A DNA stretch of 5,885 nucleotides, taken from Marinosulfonomonas sp. PRT-SC04 (GTDB lineage: Bacteria; Pseudomonadota; Alphaproteobacteria; Rhodobacterales; Rhodobacteraceae). A program made the translations under genes and the position numbers. The DNA lies in contig JPUR01000355.1 of NCBI GenBank assembly GCA_001321835.1, positions 1 to 5,885 on the forward strand. The letters are read 5' to 3'. This document shows positions 1 through 5,082 of the stretch, in pieces. The number at the start of each line of letters is the position of its first letter. Within the stretch, counting starts at the first letter, position 1. The notes under the pieces are model-generated. The model worked only from the letters and a program-made list of their open reading frames with translations, searched no databases and was not told the origin of the DNA.

Positions 1-374
1 AATCCGACGGGCCTTGTGTCTGTATAGTGAAAGGTCCGGCCAACCCGTGCGATTTGATCGATCCAAGCTTTGAACGCGGTTGGCACGGTGAAGTTATAGA
101 TCGGTAGGCCCAAAAGCAGCGTGTCGGCGGCGGCCAACTCGTCAATCAAGCTGTCGGAAAACGCCAGTGCGGTGTTTTGGGTTTCTGTCCGCTCGTCGGG
201 GGCGGTGAAGTTGGCGCCGATCCAAGCTTCGTCGATCAACGGCAGACCGGCGGCCAAGTCGCGGGTGGTTATGGTCGCGTCGTCAAAGCGGGCGGTGATG
301 CGGTCCAGCAGCTCGCGGGTGATCGAATCTGTGTGGCGTAAAGAGGCGTCGATGCGCAAAATATGGTTGGTCAT
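1..374 (-). CDS. azoR: FMN-dependent NADH-azoreductase, N-terminal part (cut by window edge)
   Basis: This gene should encode a cytosolic flavodoxin-fold enzyme that passes electrons from NAD(P)H through FMN to quinones or azo compounds. Only 124 codons are present, of about 200 usual for the family; the C-terminus lies beyond base 1. The N-terminus MTNHILRIDASLR carries the beta1/P-loop DASLR-x-DS FMN-phosphate region (residues 9-16). The family signature PIYNFTVPTAFKAWIDQI is at residues 91-108, followed by RVGRTF at 110-115, which together are hallmarks of AzoR. The ATG (374-372) is preceded by AAGGA (complement of 382-386) with a 7-nt gap, so the start is well supported. It is divergent from the LysR gene at 505 across about 130 bp, a common regulator/target layout. 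Assignment to the AzoR family is firm. The physiological substrate (quinones more likely than dyes) is inference. Confidence 0.88.
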   Translation of the reverse strand, partial: MTNHILRIDASLRHTDSITRELLDRITARFDDATITTRDLAAGLPLIDEAWIGANFTAPDERTETQNTALAFSDSLIDELAAADTLLLGLPIYNFTVPTAFKAWIDQIARVGRTFHYTDTRPVG

Positions 375-504
375 TGGGTTATCCTTTTGGGGGTGTCTTG
401 AATCCTAGAATGACCTTTGCAATTTTAAACACAATATGCGAACCTGAACAGGACGTGTTGAAAAATGCACATACGGAAACGCACATATCGCATCGGAGTG
501 AGTG
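375..504. promoter_or_regulatory. Divergent azoR-lysR intergenic control region
   Basis: This 130-bp AT-richer spacer must hold the promoters of both divergent genes. Visible elements are an imperfect dyad TGAACA-N5-TGTTGA (445-461, 5 of 6 pairs) and a direct repeat GCACATA at 467-473 and 481-487 (14 bp start to start). A possible lysR -35 hexamer TTGAAA lies at 458-463, followed 18 bp later by a weak -10 (CACATA, 482-487). LysR-type regulators usually bind such a shared spacer, so these repeats are candidate binding sites. None matches a textbook T-N11-A site cleanly, and I could not place a convincing azoR promoter. Confidence 0.4.
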
Positions 505-1377
505 ATGGAAAACTGGGATGAAATTCGCACCGCCTATCATGTGGCGCGGGCGGGCACCGTTAGTGGCGCGGCCCAAGAATTGGGCGTACATCATGCCACT
601 GTGATCCGGCATATTGATGCGCTCGAGGAACAAATGGGGGTGCGGTTGTTCCAGCGCCATGCCCGTGGTTATACCCCGACCGAGGCAGGGGCCGATCTGT
701 TGCGGGTGGCGCAGGCCACTGATGATCAGTTTTCGCAATTGGCGGGCCGCATTCGGGGGCAGGGTGATACGGTGACCGGGGATTTGGTGGTGACGTCGCT
801 GGCCAGCTTCTCGCATGTGATGACGCCGATACTGGTGCGGTTCCAGCGTGAACACCCAGATGTTTCGGTGCGCTATCTGACCGCGCCGCGGCTGTTTCGG
901 TTGGAATATGGTGAAGCACATGTGGCAGTCAGGGCGGGCTCGCCACCGGACCAGCCCGACAATGTGGTGCAGAAACTGTCGACCGAATGTATCGCGCTTT
1001 ATGCCTCTAAGGATTACATTTCACTGAATGGCATGCCCAAAGGCGAGGCTGATTTGGCGGGGCACCGCTTTGTCAGTTTTGACGAGCCACAATCGCGCGT
1101 GCCCTTTCACCAGTGGCTCAAGGACAATATTGCGCCAAAACAAGTGACTTTTAAGGTGGCGGACGAGCGCAGCTTGGAACAGGCAATTCTGGCCGGCGCG
1201 GGGCTTGGATTTATGTTGGAGCGGGTCGCCCGTTGTCGCGCGGAATTTGTGCAGGTGTTGCCATCGCGCGAGGAATGGGCCGCGCCGCTGTGGCTGGTGA
1301 CGCATGTGGATTTGCACCGCACCGCCAAGGTGCAGAGCTTCCTGAAATTTCTCAAGGCCGAAATGGCGGTTGCATGA
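505..1377 (+). CDS. LysR-family transcriptional regulator
   Basis: This is a 290-residue LysR-type regulator, a typical length. The N-terminal winged HTH spans about residues 3-62: YHVARAGTVSGAAQELGVHH, then ATVIRHIDALEEQMGVRLF, and the GYTPTEAG wing end. A linker helix follows, and the effector-binding domain runs from about residue 88 to the C-terminus (GDLVVTS near its start, PLWLVTH near its end). I place the start at ATG 505 because GGAG (495-498) lies 6 nt upstream. GTG 502, one codon earlier, is only 3 nt from that SD and is less likely. The gene is divergent from the azoreductase and its stop overlaps the transporter start (ATGA), so it probably controls one or both and itself. The ligand is unknown; nothing in the effector domain lets me name it. 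Confidence 0.93.
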   Translation: MENWDEIRTAYHVARAGTVSGAAQELGVHHATVIRHIDALEEQMGVRLFQRHARGYTPTEAGADLLRVAQATDDQFSQLAGRIRGQGDTVTGDLVVTSLASFSHVMTPILVRFQREHPDVSVRYLTAPRLFRLEYGEAHVAVRAGSPPDQPDNVVQKLSTECIALYASKDYISLNGMPKGEADLAGHRFVSFDEPQSRVPFHQWLKDNIAPKQVTFKVADERSLEQAILAGAGLGFMLERVARCRAEFVQVLPSREEWAAPLWLVTHVDLHRTAKVQSFLKFLKAEMAVA

Positions 1378-2255
1378 GGCGATATCAACGCGAACATCTG
1401 GCGATGCTGCTGTTTTCGGCACTGGTTGCGGGCTCGTTCAGCTTGGGATCAATGGCCGCGAATGAAATTGCGCCAGCCGCATTGAACATCGTTCGGTTCT
1501 TGATTGCGGGGGTGCTGATTGGCAGCGTGGCGTTGCTGACGACCGGTTTCAAGCGCAGCGATTTCGCGGCGCCATGGCGCTATTTGGTACTGGGCGGGCT
1601 GTTCGCCGTTTACTTTGTGCTGATGTTCGAGGGGTTGAAAACTGCCAGCCCGATCAGCACCGCTGCGGTGTTCACCTTGACACCGGTGATGGCAGCAGGA
1701 TTTGGATATCTGTTGCTACGCCAGATCACCACGGCACGGATGGCATTGGCCCTGTCAATTGGCGTGATCGGGGCGTTGTGGGTGATCTTTCGCGCCGATC
1801 TGGCAGCGCTGTTGCAGTTTCGGATTGGCAGCGGCGAGGCGGTGTTTTTCTGGGGCTGCGTGATGCATGCGATCTACACCCCGATGGTGCGAAAACTGAA
1901 CCGCGGCGAGCCTGCAATAGTGTTCAGCTTCGGAGTGTTGGTGGCGGGGTTTGTCATTTTGCTGGCTTACGGGTGGCGCGATGTGCTGGCCACCGATTGG
2001 ATGGCACTGCCGACGATTGTCTGGATCACGCTGGCCTATGTTTCGATCGCGGCCAGCTCGTTCACCTTTGTTTTGCTGCAATTTTCGGCCTTGCGTCTGC
2101 CAGCGTCCAAGGTGATGGCCTACACTTATCTGGTGCCCAGCTGGGTGATCTTGTGGGAAATCGGGCTGGGCAATGGCGCGCCGCGTGGGCTGGTTTTGGC
2201 GGGGATTGGGCTGACGGTGGTGGCGCTGTGGATGTTGCTAAAGGACGAGGGTTGA
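1374..2255 (+). CDS. EamA/DMT-superfamily membrane transporter
   Basis: A 293-residue inner-membrane protein with two EamA repeats (about residues 10-139 and 155-287), the usual ten-helix drug/metabolite transporter layout. Recognisable parts are the first-repeat segment NIVRFLIAGVLIGSVALL, the helix around AAVFTLTPVMAAGFGYLLL, and the second-repeat counterpart AYTYLVPSWVILWEI near residues 250-263. The start is ATG 1374, which overlaps the LysR stop as ATGA; the reading frame is open upstream inside lysR, but an earlier start would overlap that gene extensively. Only a weak SD (GGCGG, 1366-1370) is visible, so translation is probably coupled to lysR. Family members export amino acids, metabolites or toxic compounds. 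The substrate here cannot be read from sequence. Co-transcription with the regulator beside a reductase suggests efflux of a compound sensed by the LysR protein (inference). Confidence 0.92.
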   Translation: MRRYQREHLAMLLFSALVAGSFSLGSMAANEIAPAALNIVRFLIAGVLIGSVALLTTGFKRSDFAAPWRYLVLGGLFAVYFVLMFEGLKTASPISTAAVFTLTPVMAAGFGYLLLRQITTARMALALSIGVIGALWVIFRADLAALLQFRIGSGEAVFFWGCVMHAIYTPMVRKLNRGEPAIVFSFGVLVAGFVILLAYGWRDVLATDWMALPTIVWITLAYVSIAASSFTFVLLQFSALRLPASKVMAYTYLVPSWVILWEIGLGNGAPRGLVLAGIGLTVVALWMLLKDEG

Positions 2256-2315
2256 ACAGGGCCGTTGTGGTTGGTTTGTAGCTGATATCTGTGCGCGTGT
2301 TTGCGGCAGCTGGTT

Positions 2316-2348
2316 GCCTCCGGCGGGGATATTTAGGAAAAGCAGAAG
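2316..2348 (+). repeat. GGGGATATTT intergenic element, left copy
   Basis: GC-rich head (GCCTCCGGC) followed by GGGGATATTT and a purine-rich tail ending AAAAGCAGAAG. The 24-bp core (2325-2348) matches the reverse complement of 2396-2419 at 22 of 24 positions. It lies 60 bp past the transporter stop. From memory, elements of this form (CTCCGGCGGGGATATTT plus a purine tail) are very common between genes in Rhodobacteraceae. I cannot count copies here. Confidence 0.7.
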
Positions 2349-2395
2349 CGCTAATTTAAATCAAATTTATTTACCGCCCTAGAAATCTGCGTGGC

Positions 2396-2430
2396 CTTCT
2401 TCTTTTCTTAAATATCCCCCGCGCGGAGCG
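2396..2430 (-). repeat. GGGGATATTT intergenic element, inverted right copy
   Basis: Read on the minus strand, this is a GC-rich head (CGCTCCGCGC, complement of 2430-2421), GGGGATATTT, then a purine tail ending AGAAG. It is inverted relative to the copy at 2316-2348. A transcript crossing both could fold a 24-bp stem with two G-U-type or mismatched positions and a 47-nt AT-rich loop. It sits just past the arsR stop, so each copy follows the 3' end of one of the two converging genes. It may act as a bidirectional transcript end, though no clean U-tract terminator is visible. Confidence 0.68.
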
Positions 2431-2449
2431 CATAGACGCTGTGGGCAAG

Positions 2450-2773
2450 TTATCCGTTCAGCTCTGCTTCTAGAAAACGCTCGAACGCATCTAGGTTGAC
2501 CGCTTCAAACTGGCCGAACCCCTGCATCCAGATACTGGCATCGCGCAGGGCGTCGGGTTCGAGTTTGCACCATTTTACCCGACCGCGTTTTTCTTGTGAG
2601 ATCAGGCCGGCGCGGGTCAGGATGATCAGGTGTTTGGAGATCGCGGCCAGTGACATTTCGAAGGGTTCCGCCACATCGGTGACGGCCATGTCATCTTCGA
2701 GCAGCATCGCAAGGATGGCGCGCCGTGTTGGGTCGCCAAGGGCTGCGAAGGTGGTGTCTAGGCGGTTTTCCAT
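2450..2773 (-). CDS. ArsR-family winged-helix transcriptional repressor (non-metal type)
   Basis: A 107-residue ArsR/SmtB-fold regulator. The N-terminal FAALGDPTRRAILAML (residues 9-24) is the classic opening of the family. The helix-turn-helix covers about 31-58 (VTDVAEPFEMSLAAISKHL then RAGLI) and the wing about 59-72 (SQEKRGRVKWCKLEP). The ELCVCDL-type metal site is absent; the only cysteine is Cys69, so arsenic or zinc sensing is unlikely. It resembles the subgroup usually encoded beside SRPBCC/AHSA1-domain proteins, but no such partner is present here. ATG 2773 is the only plausible start, because an in-frame TAG lies five codons upstream. No SD precedes it, and a TTGACT hexamer about 30 bp upstream suggests a leaderless or nearly leaderless mRNA. 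The palindrome at 2805-2824 suggests autoregulation. Confidence 0.9.
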   Translation of the reverse strand: MENRLDTTFAALGDPTRRAILAMLLEDDMAVTDVAEPFEMSLAAISKHLIILTRAGLISQEKRGRVKWCKLEPDALRDASIWMQGFGQFEAVNLDAFERFLEAELNG

Positions 2774-2804
2774 GATGTGTTGGGTAAGCTATTGGGGGGC
2801 GAAT

Positions 2805-2824
2805 AGTCAACCGTTTGGTTGACT
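2805..2824. promoter_or_regulatory. Probable ArsR operator 1 overlapping the arsR -35
   Basis: AGTCAACCGTTTGGTTGACT is a perfect inverted repeat with 8-bp arms and a 4-bp centre. On the minus strand its distal arm supplies TTGACT (complement of 2810-2805), correctly placed as a -35 about 17-18 bp from a weak -10 (TTACCC or TACCCA, around 2787-2781) just before the arsR ATG. Binding here would block arsR transcription. A related palindrome lies 70 bp away. The operator role is inferred from symmetry, duplication and position. Confidence 0.62.
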
Positions 2825-2876
2825 GTTGGAGCTTTGCGGAGGTGGTTTGGTGGGTGGAGGCGTGCTGTCGTCAAGA

Positions 2877-2892
2877 TCAACCATTTGGTTGA
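2877..2892. promoter_or_regulatory. Probable ArsR operator 2
   Basis: TCAACCATTTGGTTGA repeats the core of the palindrome at 2807-2822 (TCAACCGTTTGGTTGA), with a single base change at the centre. The arms are 6 bp and perfect. The centre-to-centre distance between copies is 70 bp, close to a whole number of helical turns, which would allow cooperative binding or looping. It lies 124 bp upstream of the atpI -35, so direct blocking of that promoter is unlikely. Confidence 0.55.
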
Positions 2893-3015
2893 ATATGTTT
2901 GGGCGGCTTAAAAACGTGAGGGTGGGGGCGATAGCTGGCATTGTTTCTGGTCGGGGTCTTAAAATATCCATATAAAACAGGTGTTTGGCGGGGTTGTTTT
3001 TGGAGTCGTTACAAC

Positions 3016-3044
3016 TTGACTCAATGCGCTCCACTGCCTAGGTT
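3016..3044 (+). promoter_or_regulatory. Promoter of the atp F0 operon
   Basis: A -35 hexamer TTGACT (3016-3021) is separated by exactly 17 bp from TAGGTT (3039-3044). The -35 is 5 of 6 to the sigma-70 consensus. The weak -10 with T, A and final T fits housekeeping promoters in alphaproteobacteria. The predicted transcript start is near 3050-3052, giving a leader of about 25 nt that includes the SD of atpI. No comparable promoter is visible between later genes of the operon. Confidence 0.62.
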
Positions 3045-3074
3045 CCGCAAAACTGTCTGAGGGAAGCTTTTGCC

Positions 3075-3404
3075 ATGTCCGACGCGCCTGACCCAAATCG
3101 GCTCAACGAGCTGAGTGAACGGATTGCAGCGGCCAAGAAATTGCACGAGCCAAAGCCCAAGACGCTATCGACGGTCGGCCAAGCGCAGCATGCGTGGCGG
3201 ATGATCATCGAGCTGGTTGTCGGTATTGGTATCGGCACTGGCATTGGATACGGGCTTGATGTGCTGTTTGGCACGATGCCATGGTTTCTGGTGCCGTTTA
3301 CATTGTTAGGGCTCGCGGCGGGCGTCAATGTGATGTTGAGGACTGCCAAGGAACTACAGGAAGATAACGTGGCAAATGCCGCTAAGATGAATGAGGGGAG
3401 CTAG
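3075..3404 (+). CDS. atpI: ATP synthase accessory protein AtpI
   Basis: A 109-residue small membrane protein at the head of the F0 operon, as in most bacteria. The N-terminal 40 residues are charged and helical ([20 protein letters not shown]). Two membrane segments follow: about 43-65, rich in glycine ([19 protein letters not shown]), and about 69-88 ([20 protein letters not shown]), then a short polar tail. Family members assist c-ring assembly or Mg2+ supply; they are not part of the mature enzyme and are often dispensable. A GAGGGAAG ribosome-binding site lies at 3059-3066, about 9 nt from the ATG. The stop is 2 nt before the atpB start, so the two are translationally linked. Confidence 0.88.
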   Translation: MSDAPDPNRLNELSERIAAAKKLHEPKPKTLSTVGQAQHAWRMIIELVVGIGIGTGIGYGLDVLFGTMPWFLVPFTLLGLAAGVNVMLRTAKELQEDNVANAAKMNEGS

Positions 3405-3406
3405 AC

Positions 3407-4153
3407 GTGTCAGCAGAAGCACAAAGCCAAGGCATGCAATTTCATCCAATGGAGCAATTCCGGTTGGAAGCGCTTTTTGGCGGTGAAATTCATTGGTATA
3501 CGCCGACAAATGCGACCCTTTGGATGGGTCTGGTTATTGTGGCGGTCATCGGATTGTTGGTGATGGGGACACGCAAGCGTGCGATCGTTCCCAGCCGGAC
3601 ACAGTCCGTTGCTGAACTGGCCTATGGCTTTGTTTATTCGATGGTCGAAGATATCGCCGGTAAAGAGGGTCTGAAATACTTCCCTTATATCATGACGCTG
3701 TTCATCTTCATTGTGTTCTCGAATTTCTTGGGTCTGATCCCGATGAGTTTCTCAACCACATCGCACATCGCGGTCACCGTGGTTCTGGCGCTGCTGGTGT
3801 TTTTCGGCGTGACGCTGCTGGGATTTTATCTGCATGGTTTCAAATTCCTTGGCCTGTTCTGGGTGTCTTCGGCGCCAATGGTTCTGCGCCCGGTTTTGGC
3901 ACTGATCGAGGTGATCTCGTATTTTGTTCGCCCCGTCAGCCACTCTATTCGTTTGGCCGGTAACGTCATGGCGGGTCACGCGGTGATCGAGGTTTTCGCA
4001 ACATTCGCAGGCTCGCTGTTTATCGCCCCTCTGGCCATGGTCGGCATCGTCGCGATGTTTGGCATGGACGTCATGGTGGCCTTCATTCAAGCCTATGTTT
4101 TCACTATTCTGACTTGTGTATATATTAAGGATGCGCTGCATCCGTCGCACTAA
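3407..4153 (+). CDS. atpB: F0 ATP synthase subunit a
   Basis: The 248-residue inner-membrane stator subunit that forms the proton half-channels against the c-ring. Several hydrophobic helices are present. The key segment [13 protein letters not shown] (179-191) contains the essential Arg182 (E. coli R210) and Asn186 (N214). IQAYVFTIL contains Gln228 (Q252). The positions equivalent to E. coli Glu219 and His245 are His191 and Asp221, the swapped pair also seen, as His/Glu, in mitochondrial ATP6. [15 protein letters not shown] (106-120) is the usual helix-2/loop motif. The start is GTG 3407, because AGGGGAG (3394-3400) precedes it by 6 nt; Met10 (3434) has no SD. The gene is full length and lies 2 nt after the atpI stop. 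Confidence 0.96.
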   Translation: MSAEAQSQGMQFHPMEQFRLEALFGGEIHWYTPTNATLWMGLVIVAVIGLLVMGTRKRAIVPSRTQSVAELAYGFVYSMVEDIAGKEGLKYFPYIMTLFIFIVFSNFLGLIPMSFSTTSHIAVTVVLALLVFFGVTLLGFYLHGFKFLGLFWVSSAPMVLRPVLALIEVISYFVRPVSHSIRLAGNVMAGHAVIEVFATFAGSLFIAPLAMVGIVAMFGMDVMVAFIQAYVFTILTCVYIKDALHPSH

Positions 4154-4209
4154 TCAGACCCGAACAATCACCAATCAAATACTAAATTACAACGTAAGGA
4201 GAATACACT
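4154..4209 (+). promoter_or_regulatory. Unstructured translation-enhancer-like leader of atpE
   Basis: The 56-nt atpB-atpE spacer contains 26 A, 14 C, 10 T and 6 G, with no G at all from 4163 to 4193. Such RNA cannot form stable pairs with itself and leaves the SD AAGGAG (4196-4201, 8 nt from ATG) exposed. E. coli atpE has a U/A-rich enhancer in the same position that raises c-subunit translation. A similar role here is inferred from position and composition; the sequences themselves are not alike. Confidence 0.5.
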
Positions 4210-4446
4210 ATGGAAGGCGATATTGCAGAAATGGGTAAATACATCGGTGCAGGTCTGGCCACTCTTGGCATGGGCGGCGCAGCAATCGGTGTGGGTTCAA
4301 TCGTAAGCAACTTTTTGGCCGGTGCCCTGCGCAACCCTTCGGCCGCTGGTGGTCAAACCGCTATGCTCTTCATCGGCATCGCATTCGCCGAGGCTTTCGG
4401 GATTTTCTCGTTCCTCGTTGCTTTGCTGCTGATGTTCGCTGTTTAA
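4210..4446 (+). CDS. atpE: F0 ATP synthase subunit c (proteolipid)
   Basis: A 78-residue hairpin protein that oligomerises into the rotating c-ring. Helix 1 (about 10-34) has the glycine-rich packing motif [15 protein letters not shown]. The polar loop has the conserved ALRNP (39-43), which contacts F1 gamma/epsilon. Helix 2 (about 50-76) carries the proton-binding Glu61 in AFAEAFGIF. Glutamate rather than aspartate is normal in alphaproteobacteria. I see none of the Gln/Ser/Thr pattern typical of sodium-binding rings, so protons are the likely ion. A strong SD and an open leader precede it and a hairpin follows, consistent with this subunit being needed in several-fold excess. Confidence 0.97.
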   Translation: MEGDIAEMGKYIGAGLATLGMGGAAIGVGSIVSNFLAGALRNPSAAGGQTAMLFIGIAFAEAFGIFSFLVALLLMFAV

Positions 4447-4469
4447 GACCTACGAGCCAATCATTACGG

Positions 4470-4502
4470 TCGGGCTGCTTTGGTTAACCCATGGCAGCCC
4501 GA
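4470..4502 (+). other. Intercistronic hairpin between atpE and atpF'
   Basis: TCGGGCTGC (4470-4478) pairs perfectly with GCAGCCCGA (4494-4502): a 9-bp stem, seven of its pairs G-C, with a 15-nt loop. The loop can add a small TGG/CCA stem (4481-4483 with 4489-4491) and contains the palindrome GGTTAACC. No run of T follows (TGTAAATT), so it is not a standard terminator. It lies 24 nt past the atpE stop and ends 16 nt before the SD of atpF'. A role in protecting the atpE 3' end, in partial termination or in RNase processing is plausible but inferred. Confidence 0.6.
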
Positions 4503-4532
4503 TGTAAATTAGGTTCCTAGGAGGACGACGAC

Positions 4533-5078
4533 ATGGCATCAGAAACACTCGAGGTCGTGGGCCAAATGGCGGAGCATGCTAAAGCAGTATCGCCGATGCC
4601 ACAGTTGGATCCCATTGCCTTCCCGAACCAGATTTTCTGGTTGCTGGTCACGCTGGTCGTGATCCACCTCATCCTTTCGCGCGTGGTTCTGCCGCGGGTT
4701 GGCTCGGTTTTGTCCGAACGCCAAGGGACGATTACCAATGATCTTGCCGCAGCTGAAGAGCTGAAGCAACAGGCGGTTGAGGCTGAAAATGCCTATAACA
4801 AAGCCCTGATGGATGCCCGCGCTGAATCGCAAAAAATTGCGGCTGAAGCCAAAGCTGAAATCCAGGTTGAGTTGGATATTGCCATTCAAAAAGCCGACGC
4901 TGAAATCGCTGCCAAATCTGCCGAGGCAGAAGCTGCGATTGCTGAAATCCGCAAAGGCGCGGTTGCCAGTGTGAAAAAAGTCGCGGCCGATACCGCAAAA
5001 GCGATCGTTGCACACATGGGGGTCAAGGCCGATGCCAAGACTGTCACCGCCGCGATCACGGAACGGATGAAAGGGTAG
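4533..5078 (+). CDS. atpF': F0 ATP synthase subunit b' (second peripheral-stalk subunit)
   Basis: A 181-residue peripheral-stalk protein (also called AtpG or AtpX). A polar N-terminal tail of about 30 residues leads to [21 protein letters not shown], the single membrane anchor (about 33-53). [20 protein letters not shown] (53-71) is the conserved b/b' tether start, followed by a long Ala/Glu/Lys-rich helix suited to a right-handed coiled coil with subunit b, to about residue 155. The pair b and b' occurs in phototrophs and many alphaproteobacteria, replacing the b homodimer of E. coli. A perfect AGGAGG (4519-4524) lies 8 nt from the ATG. The stop is 4 nt before atpF. It is distinguished from b by the longer tail, the FPNQIFWL anchor and the absence of a signal-like N-terminus. 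Confidence 0.94.
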   Translation: MASETLEVVGQMAEHAKAVSPMPQLDPIAFPNQIFWLLVTLVVIHLILSRVVLPRVGSVLSERQGTITNDLAAAEELKQQAVEAENAYNKALMDARAESQKIAAEAKAEIQVELDIAIQKADAEIAAKSAEAEAAIAEIRKGAVASVKKVAADTAKAIVAHMGVKADAKTVTAAITERMKG

Positions 5079-5082
5079 GATT

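Larger units (their letters stand above)
2774..3074. other. Divergent arsR-atpI intergenic region (301 bp)
   Basis: No gene is supported in this stretch. From left to right it holds the arsR start region, a palindrome at 2805-2824, a second related palindrome at 2877-2892, about 120 bp with nothing clear, a short dyad GAGTC-N10-GACTC (3003-3022), the atpI promoter (3016-3044) and the atpI ribosome-binding site. A 26-codon plus-strand frame (2895-2975) and a 75-codon minus-strand frame (3034-2807) lack a usable SD and recognisable protein character. Confidence 0.6.

Noticed and set aside
121..408. 95-codon plus-strand frame at the left edge
   Set aside because: It is the antisense of the azoR reading frame, whose protein motifs are clear.
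379..921. 180-codon minus-strand frame opposite lysR, and similar long antisense frames across lysR, eamA, atpB, atpF' and atpF
   Set aside because: They are complementary-strand shadows of firmly identified genes in GC-rich DNA. Their peptides are rich in His, Arg, Gln and Pro and have no domains.
1233..1373. 47-residue upstream extension of the EamA transporter frame
   Set aside because: It lies wholly inside lysR in another frame and lacks membrane-protein character. The ATGA overlap at 1374 gives a transporter of normal length.
2805..2892. Palindromes read as a CRISPR or mobile-element repeat
   Set aside because: There are only two short copies, with no regular spacer series, no target-site duplication and no transposase or cas gene. 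An operator pair fits better.
2895..2975. 26-codon plus-strand frame beginning just after the second palindrome
   Set aside because: No ribosome-binding site, no recognisable peptide and poor promoter support. Its position after an operator-like site is the only argument for it.
2807..3034. 75-codon minus-strand open frame in the arsR-atpI spacer
   Set aside because: It covers the palindromes and runs antisense to the atpI promoter. It ends in a proline/serine-rich low-complexity peptide that resembles no protein family I know, and I see no SD.
4470..4502. Hairpin after atpE read as a full intrinsic terminator
   Set aside because: No T-run follows the stem, and the essential stalk genes downstream lack another visible promoter, so complete termination here is unlikely.
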